DNA of 64,000 nt, from assembly GCA_039034015.1 (NCBI GenBank), contig JBCCBM010000013.1, positions 1 through 64,000 of the forward strand, given 5' to 3'. A program made the position numbers and the translations under genes. The DNA is from Acuticoccus sp039034015. Lineage in GTDB: Bacteria; Pseudomonadota; Alphaproteobacteria; Rhizobiales; Amorphaceae. Positions 63,806-64,000 of the stretch are shown one piece after another. The notes under the pieces are model-generated. The model was not told the DNA's origin, did no database searches, and saw only the letters and a program-made list of their open reading frames with translations. Position 1 is the stretch's first letter. Each line of letters starts with the position of its first letter.

Positions 63806-64000
63806 TCAAAGGGTCTTTGCCGCGGCCACCACCGCGTCCGTCGCGGCGCGAAAGCCATAGAGCCGGTCGGTGAGGAAATGGACCGTCTCGGCGCAGTGTG
63901 CGGGGGAGGGGGAGGCGACGGCATCCTCGATCAGGACGGCGTCATAGCCGGCGAAGGTGGCCTCGGTGAGGGTTGCGAACACACACCGGTCAATGTTGAT
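63806..64000 (-). CDS. Isochorismatase-family cysteine hydrolase, C-terminal part (cut by window end)
   Basis: 64 residues of the C-terminus are present. INIDRCVFATLTEATFAGYD contains the family's N-x-x-x-C nucleophile Cys, and AVLIEDAVASPSPAHC is the following conserved strand and helix. Family members hydrolyse isochorismate, nicotinamide, ureas or N-carbamoyl compounds. The stop is TGA at 63806-63808; the rest lies beyond the window. Upstream of the ABC genes on the same strand, so probably in one operon. Confidence 0.75.
   Translation of the reverse strand: MNIDRCVFATLTEATFAGYDAVLIEDAVASPSPAHCAETVHFLTDRLYGFRAATDAVVAAAKTL

Noticed and set aside
1..64000. CRISPR arrays, tRNA and rRNA genes
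   Set aside because: No evenly spaced direct repeats, cloverleaf-like segments or rRNA-like stretches were recognised on reading.

Overview
The window is high-GC, densely packed DNA from an alphaproteobacterium, probably Hyphomicrobiales. This is inferred from many solute-binding-protein transporters (three tripartite tricarboxylate transporters (TTT), one TRAP, two ABC importers), a BKACE enzyme, enolase-superfamily sugar-acid dehydratases, operons joined by 4-base ATGA/GTGA overlaps, and frequent GTG/TTG starts. Genus is not resolvable by reading. No tRNA, rRNA or CRISPR was seen.

0-2.45 kb holds a decayed TTT locus (tctB and tctC remnants) divergent from a decayed lysR. 2.47-20 kb is a large catabolic region: an aldo/keto reductase and enolase-superfamily pair; a tctC-tctB-tctA-sulfatase operon; a sulfatase-unknown-enolase-gntR operon; and, divergent from it, a tctC-tctB-tctA-uxaA(C)-uxaA(N)-sulfatase operon. 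All three sulfatases carry the C-x-P-x-R formylglycine motif and none has a visible signal peptide. The reading offered is import of sulfated sugar acids, followed by cytoplasmic desulfation and dehydration. Two near-identical palindromes (TTGGTYYAACCAA form) lie in front of the two intact tctC genes and fit the operator of the FadR-type regulator encoded between them.

20-29.9 kb is a mosaic: a broken IS630-type transposase, a phospholipase D-like protein, a cold-shock protein, a RhlE-type helicase, two gene-free stretches, then frameshifted remnants of a guanidinoacetate methyltransferase-like gene, a glycine amidinotransferase-like gene and a P-type ATPase. 29.9-33.1 kb encodes two SyrD/PvdE-type ABC half-exporters.

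33.2-40.8 kb is the least explained region. A minus-strand run encodes a DUF697-like protein, an SPFH/prohibitin-like protein, a two-domain substrate-binding-like lipoprotein, a 60-residue membrane peptide, a coiled-coil protein with an ammonium-transporter-like membrane domain, and a secreted, C-terminally anchored protein of unknown family. A second SPFH protein converges on it. It looks like a membrane-microdomain sensor or transport assembly and is the best candidate here for an undescribed system.

41.6-48 kb holds a crotonase, then SDR, luciferase-like and CmcJ-like oxidoreductases with a LysR regulator, and a flavin monooxygenase. 48.2-57 kb is a TRAP operon with BKACE, a fused E1 dehydrogenase, RidA and an HpaI aldolase, next to an AcoR-like regulator lacking its sigma-54 contact loop. 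57.1-61 kb is a PAS-LuxR regulator and an Rbs-type ABC importer whose binding protein resembles LuxP, the AI-2 receptor. 61-64 kb is an SsuABC/ThiXYZ-type importer with a partial cysteine hydrolase at the edge.
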